Below are positions 1-14,253 of a DNA stretch of 64,000 nt, piece after piece (within the stretch, counting starts at the first letter, position 1; every line of letters starts with the position of its first letter). This DNA comes from Oscarella lobularis (lineage: Eukaryota > Porifera > Homoscleromorpha > Homosclerophorida > Oscarellidae). The stretch covers positions 3,160,648-3,224,647 of the forward strand of contig NC_089177.1 in assembly GCF_947507565.1 (NCBI RefSeq), given 5' to 3'. The position numbers and the translations under genes are program-made. Under the pieces are notes generated by a model, which worked only from the letters and a program-made list of their open reading frames with translations, had not been told where the DNA came from and searched no databases.

Positions 1-3000
1 TACTATCCCGTTGAAGGCTTTGTTGATATGGCGCTTGGTTCTTGCTTTGATGCGTAAGTAAACAATCGCGTTTATAGCCCGTTTCTGCGACATAATACGT
101 AGGAGTGGTAACCAGAGAGAGAAAACGAAAGCCGTTAACGTCGTGCTGAAGCTACTGGCTCACCCGTCGGAAAAAGTCCGCGTAGTATCGTATCAATTGA
201 TTGCGGGAAAATTGAAAAATATCACCCACGAAGCGTTGATTTGGGAAAGAGAAATTATCGGCGAGGTGGCCGCTTTTGGGCTGTTTGACACTACTAAAGA
301 GGTTCAAATAATAAACAACATCGCGATTATTTCAAATTTCTACTTAGATTGCTGCGTCGAGTTTAAAGATTTTGACAAAACTCTTTGTCCTTCTCGACAC
401 CTCTCCGTCTCTTTTCTCATCCCTGGAGGCATTTCTTCCTTACATTGAAGTACGGCACCATTGAATCTGCCGCGTCTGGCATTTAAAATAAATTTTCTAG
501 GGCTGCCTGGGAGATGACAACGAGTTCAACCACGTCGTCATGCGTCACCTAAATCCTTTCACCGAGAGAGACGATAAGCAGTCGCCGCTATCAGAAGGAA
601 CAAAGAGAGTCGAATCTCTCTGTAGGCTGTTTTGTTCGAGAAATGCTCGGTAAGAGAAAAATGCAATGAGAGTGGGGCTATTTGAAATTGTTTTAGGATT
701 CGAGGATGGGCGCTGTCGGCCGTTTGTCAGCGGCTATTTGGAAAGGATCCACGCGCTGTTTGCGCAGCTGAGGTCGATTCGTTGAATGACATTTTTATGC
801 CGCAGTTTGGATTCAGTCTCGACATTCTCTCCACGGGCAGTCCTAGCCGAGTCGACGTAAGCAGATTGAGCGTTGATTTGCTGCATAGGGGAATCTCCTT
901 TCTTTTGGCAGGACAAAAGCATCTTGCGACTTTTTTCTGTTCTCCTGTCAACCGACATTGATGTTTCTCTGAGGAAATCTGCTGGAGGACAGCTGATTAT
1001 CGCCTTACGAAACCGAGACGTTCACTCTGCTGTGCTAGAGGCCGGTATGGTTTACAAGCTAGTCGGTATGGCACTGGAATTAGTAGAAGAAGATAGAAAG
1101 GTACGTCGATTTGATAGGGTAATAGCGTCGTTCGAGAAATCCCTATTTGTAGAGTGGAACAATCGGTTTACTTCCAAATGTCACAAGTCTTCTGTATCTG
1201 CTTTCTCTGGCCAATGCTTCGGTCTGTGAGGAGCTACGCGGAGACATTGGCTTTTACAAGGCTCTCATCAAAGGCGAGCTGGCACCTCTTTTCGTAGGAC
1301 TGGTAGTTGATTGAAAATTTTTTCAAAAAGGAGGCCTTAGTCTTCTCGACGAAAAGGAGCTTGAGATGTGTCAGCGCACGAGTTATTTATTTCACGTCGT
1401 CCTTTTTCGACAAGTTGCTTTATCGTATAAAGCATCCGTTGAAATGACTGCCAGGTTGACGGATTTTTTTAGAACGAAAGAAAACGATAACGATTCTCAG
1501 ATTATTCTCAGTAAACACTTGACCGACAAGTAAGATAAGAAAGTAGTCGTACCCCAAATTAATTTTTTGCTTCTGTCTGCAGATTTTCTCTATTTTTGAC
1601 CGGTGCCAGCTGTCTAAGCCAGCACAGATTAAAATGTGAAATCCCGCTATCCGATGCGAATGGAAACGGCGAATTACAGCAGATGCTAAGGATATCCTGG
1701 CATCTGACGATGTTTGGCGATGACGTAGAGGCCACTCTTGAACACAGTCACGAGACGTGAGACAAAATCTCCTTTTAATTAATTAATTAAAACCCTTAAT
1801 GTGGCATTGGAACAAAATAATGTTTGCATTTTCTTATAAATCTAATCGTTTGCGTTTCTAGGAGTGCACCTTGTCCTCTTTCCGAACGCGATGTTGCGCT
1901 ACTGCGAAGTCTTCTTCCCGACACGGCTATCAGAACTGAATTGCGGTTGCTCGAAGGCGCCGACAGTCATACGGATGCGTTAGACGTCTTAGAACGGTTG
2001 AAGTTGGTTCTTTTACCTCTTGAGTTGGGGGGAAATCGAGGCACAGTCGCAGCCGATCGACTAGAAAAAGTTATTGACGACGTCACTCGGTCATTTGATA
2101 GGTATTTGTAAATCGTAATCATGTGCTGCTGCTGCTACTTTTTTTGTCGTTTAGGTTTCTATCCGTCATTCCTTCAAATTGCGACGATGAACACTTTCTA
2201 AATTCTATTTTTGGTCTCTTCGATCGCTATCTCGTCGTTCTGTCGTCATCCACTGGAAAGCCTTTGTTTCGTTGGCTGAAATCGCATTTCAATGCGGAAT
2301 CGTCTGCAATCAACTTCTGCTTAAGAGACAATAGTTCCCAAGACGAGTCCCAGTTCTTATTCTATAGTGCCGTTTCGCTGTGCACAGCGCTGTGGAACAA
2401 GGAATCCGCGTCGAACGATTGGAAATGGAACACCGTATTGGACAGCTTTCTTCAAAGACTCAAACTCGATCATCAGCGAGGCAATTTTACTCTGCGAGTT
2501 CTAGAAATAGTACTACAGAATTTATTTCTCATCACCGACAAGTGAGAATTTATTTCACCCTTGGTATTTGTCGAATTGTTGTTGTTGTTGTTTAGGTTTT
2601 GCTGGTCTTGCAAACAGTTGCCTGATTATTCGATTCGATTTCTAATGTCTCTCATCAAGGTACGAAAACGATTTTTTTAATTAAAAAGCCTTAATTCTGT
2701 CGTTTCAGATTCTAAATGTGTACAACAATAGTAGAACGGGAGCCGTCGATTCGTTTATGGGAAAAGGAATAATAAGAAACTCGGCTCACTGCCTGCTTCA
2801 TGTAGCCGGAGAGATGAGACTTGGCAGTCGCGACTGGGTTAACCTCGCCGTCAAGCAATCAATAGAAGAGAATGCCAAAAGCCCCTTTTGTTGGCTTTGG
2901 TCTCTCGTCAATGATAGAGAACCGGAGGTAAGTAAGGTCGTCATTCGCGAACTGAGGAAGTCCGTTTTATTTCTGTGCTCGAGGTTCGCTGCGCCGGCTT

Positions 3001-5748
3001 CGGTCTTTCTAGTTTGCTGTGCGAATCTGTTGTGGGATGTCAGGCGCTATTTCCCTCCATCGGCGAAGACTCCCAGTGGCTATGGCATAAAGCCTCCGCG
3101 TGCGCCTTCGATTCGAATGAGGCGTGCATCGTTAGACAAAAGGTTTGGAGCCCAGATTCACGAACTCGACGTTTCATCTCATTGCTTAGGCTATGGAGTT
3201 TCTGACGGTGGTCGCGCAAATCGGAGCGGAAGTAGTTCCGTTCGACATCATTGAGTCGTTGCTCAAAGGCGATATTCTGGCTAGAATCAGCAGCGATCTG
3301 GCAAGATTTGATCCCAGTTCTTGTCTCCGTTTCGCTGCGGTTCTCCCTTCGCCGCCTCGCGGCATCTCCATGGCAACCACTCCAATTGTTTCCAGAAATC
3401 CTTATTCGTTGTCTGTCAATTCTGTCAGTATCAGTCGTCTTCCTTCTCCGGGAGCGACGTCAACGCCGCACGATCGACGAACCGATGTGGAAGAGGACTG
3501 CGAAATCGTTTCGTCGTCGCTTGTCGAGAGCTACTGCCGTTTCCTAAAATGTTTCATTAATCTGTCTCCCCAAGAAGTTTCCTCGAACATAGTGAAACGC
3601 GCCATAGCTATGCACCTGGCTCGGTAAGAGCCCCTTACCTGGCATTTTAATTACAAAGGCATGTTTGCACCGTAGGATTGTAACCGACTGGCCATCGTGG
3701 AACGAAAGTCTGGATATTTCTGATGGATTTGCGTAATTCTATTTGAAACGCCGGTTTGGCTAAATCATTTGCATTTTTTAGGCGTTTCCAGCTTTACAGG
3801 CTAACAGACGCGTTGGCAGAAGTCTTGTCCTTTGCTCAGGCCTTGATTATCCACGACGTGGAGTCTTGCAAGGAGTTATCGTCGTCTCAAATAATGTCGT
3901 CATCGTTTGCTCTGTGGCGCTTCGGAAATCGAATGGTATCATGTATAAACATCGCACAAACAAATTTATTGAATTTTGATTAGGTTTTTGGTGAGACGGT
4001 TTGGAAGATGTTTGAACAGCTGTCCTGTTACCAGAGAATCGTCCTGGGATTTTCATGTAATGCCGAGTCCGAAATCGATAGCTTCCTCTCGTGCTGTGCT
4101 GATCGCGAATTTCTCGAAGCATTTTTAAGTACGTGCTCGAATGGTCGCCTATCTCTATAGCTAGCTGTCTTTCCAGATGTACTTCGAATTCGTCTTGAAT
4201 CAAACGGTCTGTTCCCTGTTCATCAGTTGGCTTTGTTTTCTGAAATATTGGCGAAACTTTTCTCGTCTGCTCGGCTCAGGGAAAGATTTCTTTCTTTTCT
4301 AGAAGAGAGTTCGGATTCACTTGTAAACGGAAAGGCGATTTTTCTTATGCTCCTCAAGTCTTGGGACTCGCCGATGAAGAGCGCAAAGCGCAAGACGGCC
4401 TTGAGTGCTGCACTCAAGGCCATTCTGGCTATCAGCATTGTAGCAAAAAACGCCGCATTGGAAGGTGCAATAATAATAATTTGATTTGTTGCGCCGGTGT
4501 TCATCCATTTTTTAGCTGGATTCCTGGAGACAACATTCAGTCATCTCAAAGATAAAGTTGGTCAACTGAAGGCCATTGAGTCTACACCCAGAATGAGTCA
4601 ATCTGGCCGGAAAAAAGTATCGCGTTGGTATCGTTAGAAGTGAAGTACTAATTTTAACTATAACAGGCGGAGGAGCCACTTCTGAAGGAAGTTGTACTGG
4701 ATTTAGCAGTGCTTAACAACGCTTTAGCCAATAGCGAAGACGCAAAGGTAAATGATGCGCAATTAGCGTTTCTCGATCATTAATGCTCTCTCCCTTTGTA
4801 GATAGCGGCTATAGAAAATGGCATTGTTGACATTCTGCTTCCCCTGTGGTCTTTAGGTCTGGTGTACCACAAGCTGATGAAATCATTGCTCCGTCTACTC
4901 GTCACGTTCACCGGTCATTGCCAGCAGGGTAAGATAAACGAGAAAAAGGTTTGTGTCGTTGAAAATCTATTTTTTTGCAGCGTCAGCCTCGTTGCTTCAT
5001 TCGCAGTTCTCTGGTGTCTCACTTCTCCATAACGTTCTTCAGTTGACCGGAAAACTGCTGACAGTCGATGCGGATAGGAGCAGTTTGCAGTCCGCAGAAC
5101 AACTCAATCTGCTATTTCAACTTCTTTCGAATGTCGCCTTCAACTCCGAATGCGTGTCGGTCATCTGGAAAGTAAGCGGGATACGTCTAAGATTTCTTCT
5201 TGGCCGACCCAAATATTTTGCAGAATAATCTCTTGAGCCACTTCGTGGCAATGACCAAGAATCCGTCGAAGAAATCGAACGAAGAAAAGCGACTTGGCCT
5301 CTGGTTGAATTTTCTCGTCAACGTAACGTTCACCAAAGAAGGTCAACGAATGGTAGCCAAACTCCACGACATCATACCGTTTATCATCGACCAAGCCCAA
5401 CGACTAAACGCCAAAATTCGAACACAAGCGCTTTCGTTGCTCGTTCTTCGCAACGCCAGCGTCAATCCAACGGCGAGACTAAGCATTCAGAGCAACGGTT
5501 AGTCACCGTCACAATCAACAAAGAGAAAGAACGAAAAAAAGTCTTATATCTCAGGGAACGCTCTCTCGTTTCTCGTTCGTTGTGCCGAAAGTTCAAACAG
5601 CACCATCAGCGAGCCGGCTTTGTGCACGCTTCAGGCTCTAACGAACTCAAGCCAAAAGGTAGGAATACTATACGCGCATTTATTAATCACGAATTGCTCA
5701 CAGGTTCGATCGCTTCTACGAGGAGTACATTCTCAGGATCAGAAATAG
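1..5748 (+). CDS. RTTN: Rotatin, 3' part of a multi-exon gene (5' end outside window)
   Basis: Rotatin is a large armadillo-like centriole and basal-body protein needed for centriole elongation and ciliary function. The window holds many short exons separated by short GT-AG introns (for example 143-290, 2130-2540, 2710-2927, 3193-3624, 4227-4465, 4670-4746, 5225-5500). The best family match is in the last exons: a helical block beginning LLKEVVLDLAVLNNAL near 4680, then AIENGIVDILLPLWSLGL near 4803, and QRMVAKLHDIIPF near 5346. These align in order with the C-terminal region of vertebrate rotatin. The last exon begins at 5704 and reads VRSLLRG to a TAG at 5746-5748. The stop lies 40 bp from the stop of the convergent helicase gene. 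The N-terminal portion is missing because the window begins inside the gene. Internal exon limits are approximate. Confidence 0.85.
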
Positions 5749-5788
5749 GGGTGTATGCATACGTAAACGTAGAGTCTACATGTACATA

Positions 5789-7222
5789 TTATTTAGCTGC
5801 TCCTTGCTTCACGCCAAGCCTTTTGCGAAGAGCTCTTTTCCTACTGAAAATTCTCTCGAAAGTCGACGCGTCGTTTCCATTCAGACACGCGCTCTCGACC
5901 AAGTCAGCCAGCGCCGTTTCATTGGAAAGTACGAAACTAATAACTAGGAACGGTAAAAAATTCTGACGTAGCTCAAAGACGAATTACCTTTTCCTTTTCG
6001 CTCTGCCCTCGCCGTTCGACCGGCACGATGAAGAAACGCCGTCGAGTTCTCCGGAAAATCGTACTGAATGACCGTCTCGACGTTCGGAATATCAAATCCC
6101 CTCGACGCCAAATCGGTGCAGACGAGAACATCCAGTTTGCCTCGAGCGAATTCCCGAAGCGTCTTGGATCTCATTTCCGACGAAACCGTCTTGTCGAGTC
6201 GACCGAGTTTCCTCTGAGTCAACCTATCGACGAGCATCGAGTACAGATCTATGCAAGTCGCCACCGTGTTGGTGAAGACGATGATTTTAGATCGTTCTTC
6301 GCGTATGAACGCGAGAAGATTTTCAAACTTCGATTCAGTCGACGAAACGGGAACAAATTCCACGTCCAGACCTCTTACTAGTCGATGGGCACCGCGAGAC
6401 GCAACAAAGGACGAATTATCCAGCAAATTATTTCTCTTTAGCCATCGCTCAATCAGAGACTGGGTTGCCATTTTTCCTTTGGCGGGAAGCGTGGCTCCAC
6501 AGAAAACAAACTGCTTTGGATCATTCCTCGTTAGATAGTCAAGTATCTTCCAGGTCAATTTCTGAGCTGAACCGGAGAGAAGCAAGTCGGCTTCGTCTAA
6601 GACCGTGTATCGTACGTGTTTTAGAATCACGGGCCAACTGTAATTTGCCAGACTGGCTGGAGTGGAGACGATAGCAGCCACGTTAGAGTGAAGCGTGAGA
6701 CTATTAGAGCCGCTAACAGCACAGGCTTTGTAGTCGTGCGAGTCGCTCAAAGAGTCGAAGACGGACACTACCTGGTAAAAGAGTGTCCCGCTCCAAAACG
6801 TTCAGGTAATTTTAATTAATTAAATTTACCTGGTGCGCGAGTTCCTGATTTGGAACCAGTACTAAACTTCGGTAGGGGTGTAATGTTTGGTTACGCAGGT
6901 GCTCAACAAAAGGAAGGAGATAGCCTAAAAGTGAATTTGACGAAGCAATCAATCAATAGAGTCAATGTGGTCACAGAGAGTTTTTCCACTTCCTGTCTCT
7001 GCGTTGATGACTGTGTGTTTTCTGTCCAGAATGAGCGGAATGCTCTGCCAAAAAAACAGATGATCTGTTGCAGTGCTAGCAGCACACAGTGAATCAACAG
7101 ACTTTTTCTTGTATCTCTGTTGGTTTTGTTATCCCAACGTTTTCGAGGCAACGGACAAGGTTGTCTGTCAAACGAAACTTCGAGAAAGTGCCCGAGCAGA
7201 CACAGCGTCGTGCGAGGAACAT
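5789..7222 (-). CDS. DDX28: Mitochondrial DEAD-box RNA helicase, DDX28-like
   Basis: Five exons fit exactly: 7222-7103, 7044-6975, 6924-6830, 6771-5988 and 5943-5789, giving 407 residues. The start reads MFLARRCVCSGTFSKF, an Arg-rich N-terminus typical of mitochondrial targeting. Helicase motifs run in order: a Q-motif region (GITKPTEIQ), motif I GSGKT formed just before a splice junction, motif Ia PNQELA, motif II DEAD, GAT in place of the usual SAT, then TDLASRGFD and HRAGRTAR. The last exon continues VISFVLSNETALADL, as in the DDX28 C-terminus. Known DDX28 acts in mitochondrial large-subunit ribosome assembly. The assignment to DDX28 rather than another organellar DEAD helicase rests on the targeting sequence, compact length and C-terminal match. 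Exon 4 alone would read through to a false stop near 5944. Confidence 0.87.
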
Positions 7223-7379
7223 CCAAGAAGAGTAGCTGCAGCTGGTAATGTTCCTAGCGCACGTCTTTTGAGGTCAATAAGATTTAGATACCACTTTATT
7301 TAAAGCAGCCAATACTATATGAAGATCCTAATAGACTATATAAAAGTCACCGATCTGGAGTCAGGTCGCGCGTAAAATT

Positions 7380-8940
<1,561 letters not shown>

Positions 8941-8964
8941 TTTATTCGCTTTCTTTGGTCTATC
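8941..8964. promoter_or_regulatory. 24-bp start-codon-to-start-codon interval, GFUS/MCRS1
   Basis: The minus-strand ATG of the fucose synthase ends at 8940 and the plus-strand ATG of MCRS1 begins at 8965. No room remains for two separate core promoters, so transcription initiation elements must lie inside the opposite gene's 5' coding region, or the transcripts overlap. No TATA box is visible in the interval. Confidence 0.6.
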
Positions 8965-10775
8965 ATGGAAGCGGACAAAGGGAACCAGGGTTCTCCTGCT
9001 CCCAAGAAAGGTTTGCCTTACTGTGCGCATTGCTTTTCGCGTCCCGAACGGCTTTTCATGGCGAAAGTAGACCAGAAACCGAGCGCGAAGCCGATGCGAA
9101 CCTCGAAACGGTCCATAAAGAGGCGAAAATTCGACGACGAGCTGGTGGAAAGCAGTCTGCAACAGGCATCCGAAGCAACAGGAGTAAACAAATCGAGAGA
9201 ATGAGAACACATTCAACGATTTCTTCCGTAGACGCGAAAGAGAAACGAAGACTTTGACCGCCTCTTCAAGATGACGAGCGGATGGCTACCAACAGACGAT
9301 CTCGCTCTCATACTTGCCGTGCAGCAGGTCAAAATCGAAAATGTTTATGACACCATCTTCATTTTATATTTATACGTAGACCAACGATTTGGAGTCGGTT
9401 TACGCCGGAGTTTCATTTTCGTCCTCCTTCACTTTGAGTGACATACAAGAGCGATGGTACGCTTTGCTCTATGATCCTTACGTATCGAGGTAGACAAGAT
9501 GTCCACTATATAGCGTGTTGTTATTGCATGTATTCCCTTTTCAGGCTTGCTGTCGAAGCCATTCGTCAATTGCATCCGGAGCAGATAGCCGAGATTGAAA
9601 GCAAGGCACTGTGGAGTAAAGAGGAAGAAAAGCTCCTCAGTGAGATATCATGTGTAAGTGTACAGTTTTGATATAATTCTCCTAAAGATTATTTCTTGTT
9701 TTGTTAATTAAGGCAAATTTGGATATGGTTAAACCTTTTGAAGAACTCTTGGAGAAGCACGGCGGAACGTTCTTTCGAACGAGAACTCCAAAGTCGCTTT
9801 ACGATCACTGGTTGAAAATGAAACATTATCGTCTGTTGAAAGATCAAAAAGGTACGCAAAATCGTCGTCAAAACCTAGCTGTTTTTCCCCCCCTCCGCTA
9901 TAAAGTTCAACCGATGCTTCACGGGGATACGCTGATGAGCTTCTCCGATGCTGAAGAACAATTGGAAAAAGCGGAGAAAGACCAGCAGCAACGAAAAGAT
10001 CAGTTACACTCGGCGATTGTCCGGGACGATGCTCTTGAACAAGGCCAGTAGAAAGAAAAACCACGACGTCAGCAACATCATCTGTACTCTAGATTTGAAC
10101 TACATTGACAGGCAGCAAAAGAGAGCTATAAGGCGACTAGAGCAGGACATACCGAAATGGCAGACGCTCGTTGAAGGTTCCACTGCTCAAGGTCAGATGA
10201 CTGAGTTAAAGATTAATCAAGTGAAATTTTTCTTTTTTTCAAGAATTTGATTCTCAAACGTTTGCTGTATTGAAGGGTCGCATTGTTCGTTACTTGATGC
10301 GCTCTCAAGAAGTACACCTCCTTTGACACTTCGTAGTTTCCACTGTATTTCACTTTAGATCACTGTTGGCCGATCTACAGATAGTTTCAGTGTCGACGTC
10401 GATCTGTCACTTGAAGGCCCAGCATCTAAAATTTCAAGGAAACAGGTAGATTCACTACGGTAGCTACGTATGTCCATTGGCCTTAGTTCTCCTTTTCTCA
10501 AGGCTGTTATCAAAATGAAGCCCGATGGCGAATTTCTCTTCTTCAATGAAGGAAAGCGACCCGTCTTTATTGACGGAAAACCCGTTTTGAATGGAAGCAA
10601 GGCTAAGATTCGGCACAGTTCCGTTGTTGAAGTAAGTAATGAAATTGTTTGAAGGCCATCCATCATCCATGATGTTGGAAAACTATTCTAGGTTGGAGAA
10701 TTGGCCTTTACGTTTCTCGTTAACACCGATCTAGTGCATTCTCTGTGCGCAAAACCTGCCGCAAATTACGTATGA
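8965..10775 (+). CDS. MCRS1: Microspherule protein 1, FHA-domain chromatin factor
   Basis: MCRS1 is a subunit of the NSL histone acetyltransferase and INO80 complexes and also acts at spindle minus ends. The first exon is basic and ends ...SEATG before a 48-bp intron (GTAAAC to CCGTAG). The next exon gives WLPTDDLALILAVQQ, followed by VYAGVSFSSSFTLSDIQERW and RQLHPEQIAEIESKALWSK, the conserved N-terminal MCRS domain. A coiled-coil follows (KRAIRRLEQDIPKWQ). A C-terminal FHA domain is recognised by GRS near 10370, SRKQ near 10440 and NEGKRPVFIDGKPV. The TGA is at 10773-10775. The order and spacing of blocks match vertebrate MCRS1 closely. It is tandem with SNAPC4, whose start is 75 bp downstream. 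Confidence 0.92.
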
Positions 10776-10849
10776 GAAAATTAGACCATAGATAAATGAG
10801 GTTACGCGTGGTCACACCTATCGAACGTGCGCGAACGTCGTCCAAAAAA

Positions 10850-13800
10850 ATGGACGAAGGACGAAGTGCTTACTCTGAGCGCGACTCGCTCCTATCAGAC
10901 ATCGAGCGTCTGAAACAAGCGCTAGCGGACGAAACCGACTCGGAAGAGGACGAAATCGAAGAAAACGCGCTGGATGACGCCGAAGAATCGACGAACGGTC
11001 CGACGAAACTCGCCACGCACGATTGAAGTCGATTTGCCGCGTACGTAGAACTGTTCGAAGGAGACAGCGCATCGGATCTCCTCTCCTATTTGCTGTCGAA
11101 CGAAGATCTGTACGCGTTCACCGTCACCGAATCGGACGTGAACTGTCTTCTCGACGAGATACGGCGTCACACAGCCGATCAACTGCAAGAGCTCGAGGGA
11201 CTTCGATTGAACGAGATCGAGGCCCCTCCCGAAGCGAAACAGCCGCCGTCATTGCGCGAAGTAGTCAAGCAACCCCAGCCGCCGTTTCGCGATCGGGAGA
11301 GGGGGAGAATCGTCGAGATACTGAGACTCAATCGGGAATATCAGGTGGCGTACGAAACGCCTTGGGGTTATAATTGAAATTATGTTCAATCTTATTTTTT
11401 CAGGCGGTGTTGGAGGAAAAGATTTGCGAAATAGACACGGGGCTTCAGAGAATTGAAGCCAACAGGGTGACTAGTTCTCGTCTGTCATCTAGTTTTTTAA
11501 AATTAAATTTCGTTTTTCAGGCCTCTCTTGAAGAAAGTGCGTCAAAGGGCAAGAGCGGCAAGGTTGGGATTAAATGCTTGACGCTAAAACGGTTTTTGGG
11601 ACCGTATTTTGCCGATGCCCGTGGACTCGTAAGAATATCTGAATTCTTTGTGCCAGCTATAACATTCTTTATAGCCGCCTCCTGATAACGAGGACACCAA
11701 GCTGAGGAAAGCGGTCGCTTGCTTGTCGGCTGAAAAGCCAAGGAATTGTATGTATGTATAAGATGGGTGAATACCTGATATTGTTTTTTTTTTCTGTCAG
11801 GGAGTGATCAGAATAAAGCGGCGTTGTATCGAGCCGTCAAGATGCAGACACTCGAGGCAAAGTGCACGTCTCATATGTCAAGGTAGTGGCGAATTGGATT
11901 TTTAATGTAGAAACATTCCGATTGTTTTTACTGCCCTTAGACTCAATGCTCTTCTTAGTCAAGCTGAAGACGTTTCGTCCGAACGCGAAGAAATAGAAGC
12001 GCAATTGGAAGAAATAAAGTAGTAAAAAATAGGATCAAATTAATCAATTAATTAATTTCCCAATAGGAAACTGCCCGATGATGTTCTTTTGAAAGATTTT
12101 AGCATGATCGACTGGTATCAAGTAGAAATTGAAGTAACATAAGATGAATGCGTCAGCGTGTCATTTTTTCAATTTTTCATCCAAATAGGTCATGGAACAC
12201 AGTGCATCCAGCTGTCGAGCCCGATGGATCATGGTGGATCACCCGCGTATCAATAAGACACAGTGGACGGAAGAAGAGTCAGCTGAGCTGGTTGATTTGG
12301 TGAAGAAACACGGTGACAGAAACTGGTGCTTGATAGCAGAAAGCCTAAAGGTAAAAAAACGCCTCGTTTTGGGACGAGAGAAAAAGTTTGTGAAATCTTT
12401 TATCAGACGAATCGGACTCCCGTGAGTTGCTTGCAACGGTATCTACGCGTCGCCGATCCATTATTCCAAAGCCGGTTGGTTGACAATGGAACGAAGAGTC
12501 GTCGACCTTGGAAAGACCGAATTCTTTTATAGGGTATGGACGGACGATGAAGACGCGCGGCTGATCGAAGCGATCAGCCTTTACGGAAACTCTCGATGGA
12601 TTGACATTGCCGACTACGTGGGCGATCGTTTGGCCGCTCAATGTCAATCTCGTTGGGAGTCGGTCAATCCGAGACTAAAGAAGGGACGATGGACAATGAA
12701 AGAAGACCAGGTACGGCGTAAAAAAATGTGACCTCGTGCAAGCGTCTTATCTTATCTTTGGGAAGACTATTCTGAAATATGTTCGGATACTTGGCCTCAA
12801 GTGGGCTAGCGTTGCCAAATTTTTGCCAGGACGAAGTGGACGTCAAGTGAGAGAAAGGTTAGAGAGATTAGCAGACTTTGTTGACCGAAACGCAAGCGCT
12901 TGTTTAGATACGTACATCGTCTCGATCCCAAGTTGTCCCATAAGCATTGGCGTCGCGTAGAAGATTCGCGTCTGATGAAAATCGTCGCGGAAGTGGGACG
13001 CGGTATGCGTATGAGCGTTATTAATTAATTGATCACGCGAAATAGTTCCATTTTCGTTTGTTAGACAATTGGGCCGAAGTAGCTCAGAGAATGGCGAATC
13101 GAACCAAACGGTCGTGTTTTAATCGATGGGCGCGTCTGTCGACGTTCGAAGAAGTAGCCTAGGTAACGAAAGAACGTGTCGGATAATCAAAGTTATTTTC
13201 TTAGGTGGAAGACTATTTTTATAAAAAATTCATGAACCAGTCAAAACGCGGATCGCTTTTTAGGTCAAAGGACGGCGTAAGGACACTTTATAGTCGTAGC
13301 ACCCGGGGGGTCTGGTTTGAATCTTGTTCTCTTGGCAGGTTACCGAGAGCGATATACGAGCCGACGCAGCGCGACGAGCGCGACGACATACGTCGTCCCA
13401 GCCGTCTCGTCGCAATAGACGTGACGACGAAGAGGAGGAGGAGGAAGAGGAGGAAGATGTCACGAGCAACGACCTGGACGAGAGCGAGGAAGAGGAAACG
13501 ACGAATCATCTCGCGTCGGCGGCGCATGTATGGGAAAAGAAGCGCGATCCGCTTTATCTTCCTAAACGAAAGCGTCGACGTAAGACGAGGAGAACGTTCA
13601 AGAAACGAAAGCCCAAAGTCGACAAAGCACTGTTCAAGAACGAGGATGAAGAGGATGAAGACGACGACAACGACGACGACGACGACGACAGCGAGGAGGA
13701 GGAGAAAAACGACGACGATGACGACGATGACGACGAGGAAGACTCCTTTTTGTATCATTACGGTCCCCAGTACGATGCCGTTCTCGACGACACACCAGGC

Positions 13801-14253
13801 AATAGTCGAGGAGGAAAAGCCACCGCCGTCGTCTCTGAATCATCTCCTCTCTTTGCTCCTCTTTCGCTTCTTCTGCGCATTTTCAGGGTCGACGTGAACG
13901 GAGCGTTGGAGACTATTCGAAAGAGAGCGGCTGCGGCTGCAGAAGGGCGCGAAGTCAGTGCAGAGGAAACGTCGTCGTCTCACCCGGACCCTTCGTTTCA
14001 ACTCGACGTACCTCTCCTACCGGCATCTTGGTGCACTATAATTGGCCTGCGCTGTTTGTTTATGAGCCGTCGACGCCTGATCAGTTCCGCTAAGAGTTTG
14101 CTGAAAAGCGAAAACGAAGAGGCCCATCAGTTTCGACTCACGGACGAGCTGAAGAATAGTCACGACTATCAACTCCTCCGAAACCGATTTAGAAGTCTGT
14201 TTTTCTGGCCTACGATTATGACAGGACTGGCGCCGCAAGCAGCGACCAAGTAA
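10850..14253 (+). CDS. SNAPC4: snRNA-activating protein complex subunit 4 (SNAP190), Myb-repeat factor
   Basis: SNAPC4 is the DNA-binding subunit of the SNAPc complex that recognises the proximal sequence element of snRNA promoters. An acidic N-terminus starts at 10850 (MDEGRSAYSERDSLL). A probable 51-bp intron ends near 11049, and coiled segments with FLGPYFADARGL near 11610 follow. Myb-type repeats then appear: QWTEEESAELVDLVKKHG near 12262, VWTDDEDARLIEAISLYG near 12535, GRWTMKEDQ near 12690, and NWAEVAQRMANRTKRS near 13073. The C-terminal exon (13340-14253) has long Glu/Asp tracts, then LFAPLSLLLRIFRVDVNGAL and LLRNRFRSLFFWPTIM, matching the conserved SNAPC4 C-terminal segments. The stop is TAA at 14251-14253. 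A few internal exon joins are approximate. Confidence 0.87.
13428..13742 (+). repeat. Acidic codon repeats (GAN)n in the SNAPC4 coding exon
   Basis: Two GAG/GAA and GAC/GAT microsatellite-like tracts (about 13428-13460 and 13643-13742) encode runs of Glu and Asp in the linker between the Myb repeats and the C-terminal domain. They remain in frame, so they are treated as part of the protein. The antisense frames give spurious ORFs. Confidence 0.8.

Noticed and set aside
5755-5966. Plus-strand ORF after the RTTN stop as an extra rotatin exon
   Set aside because: It has no similarity to the rotatin C-terminus, and the minus strand over the same bases encodes the last DDX28 exon.
5944-5987. C-terminal extension of the helicase large exon to a stop near 5944
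   Set aside because: A GT-AG intron at 5987-5944 leads to a final exon that matches the DDX28 C-terminus, so the read-through end is taken to be intronic.
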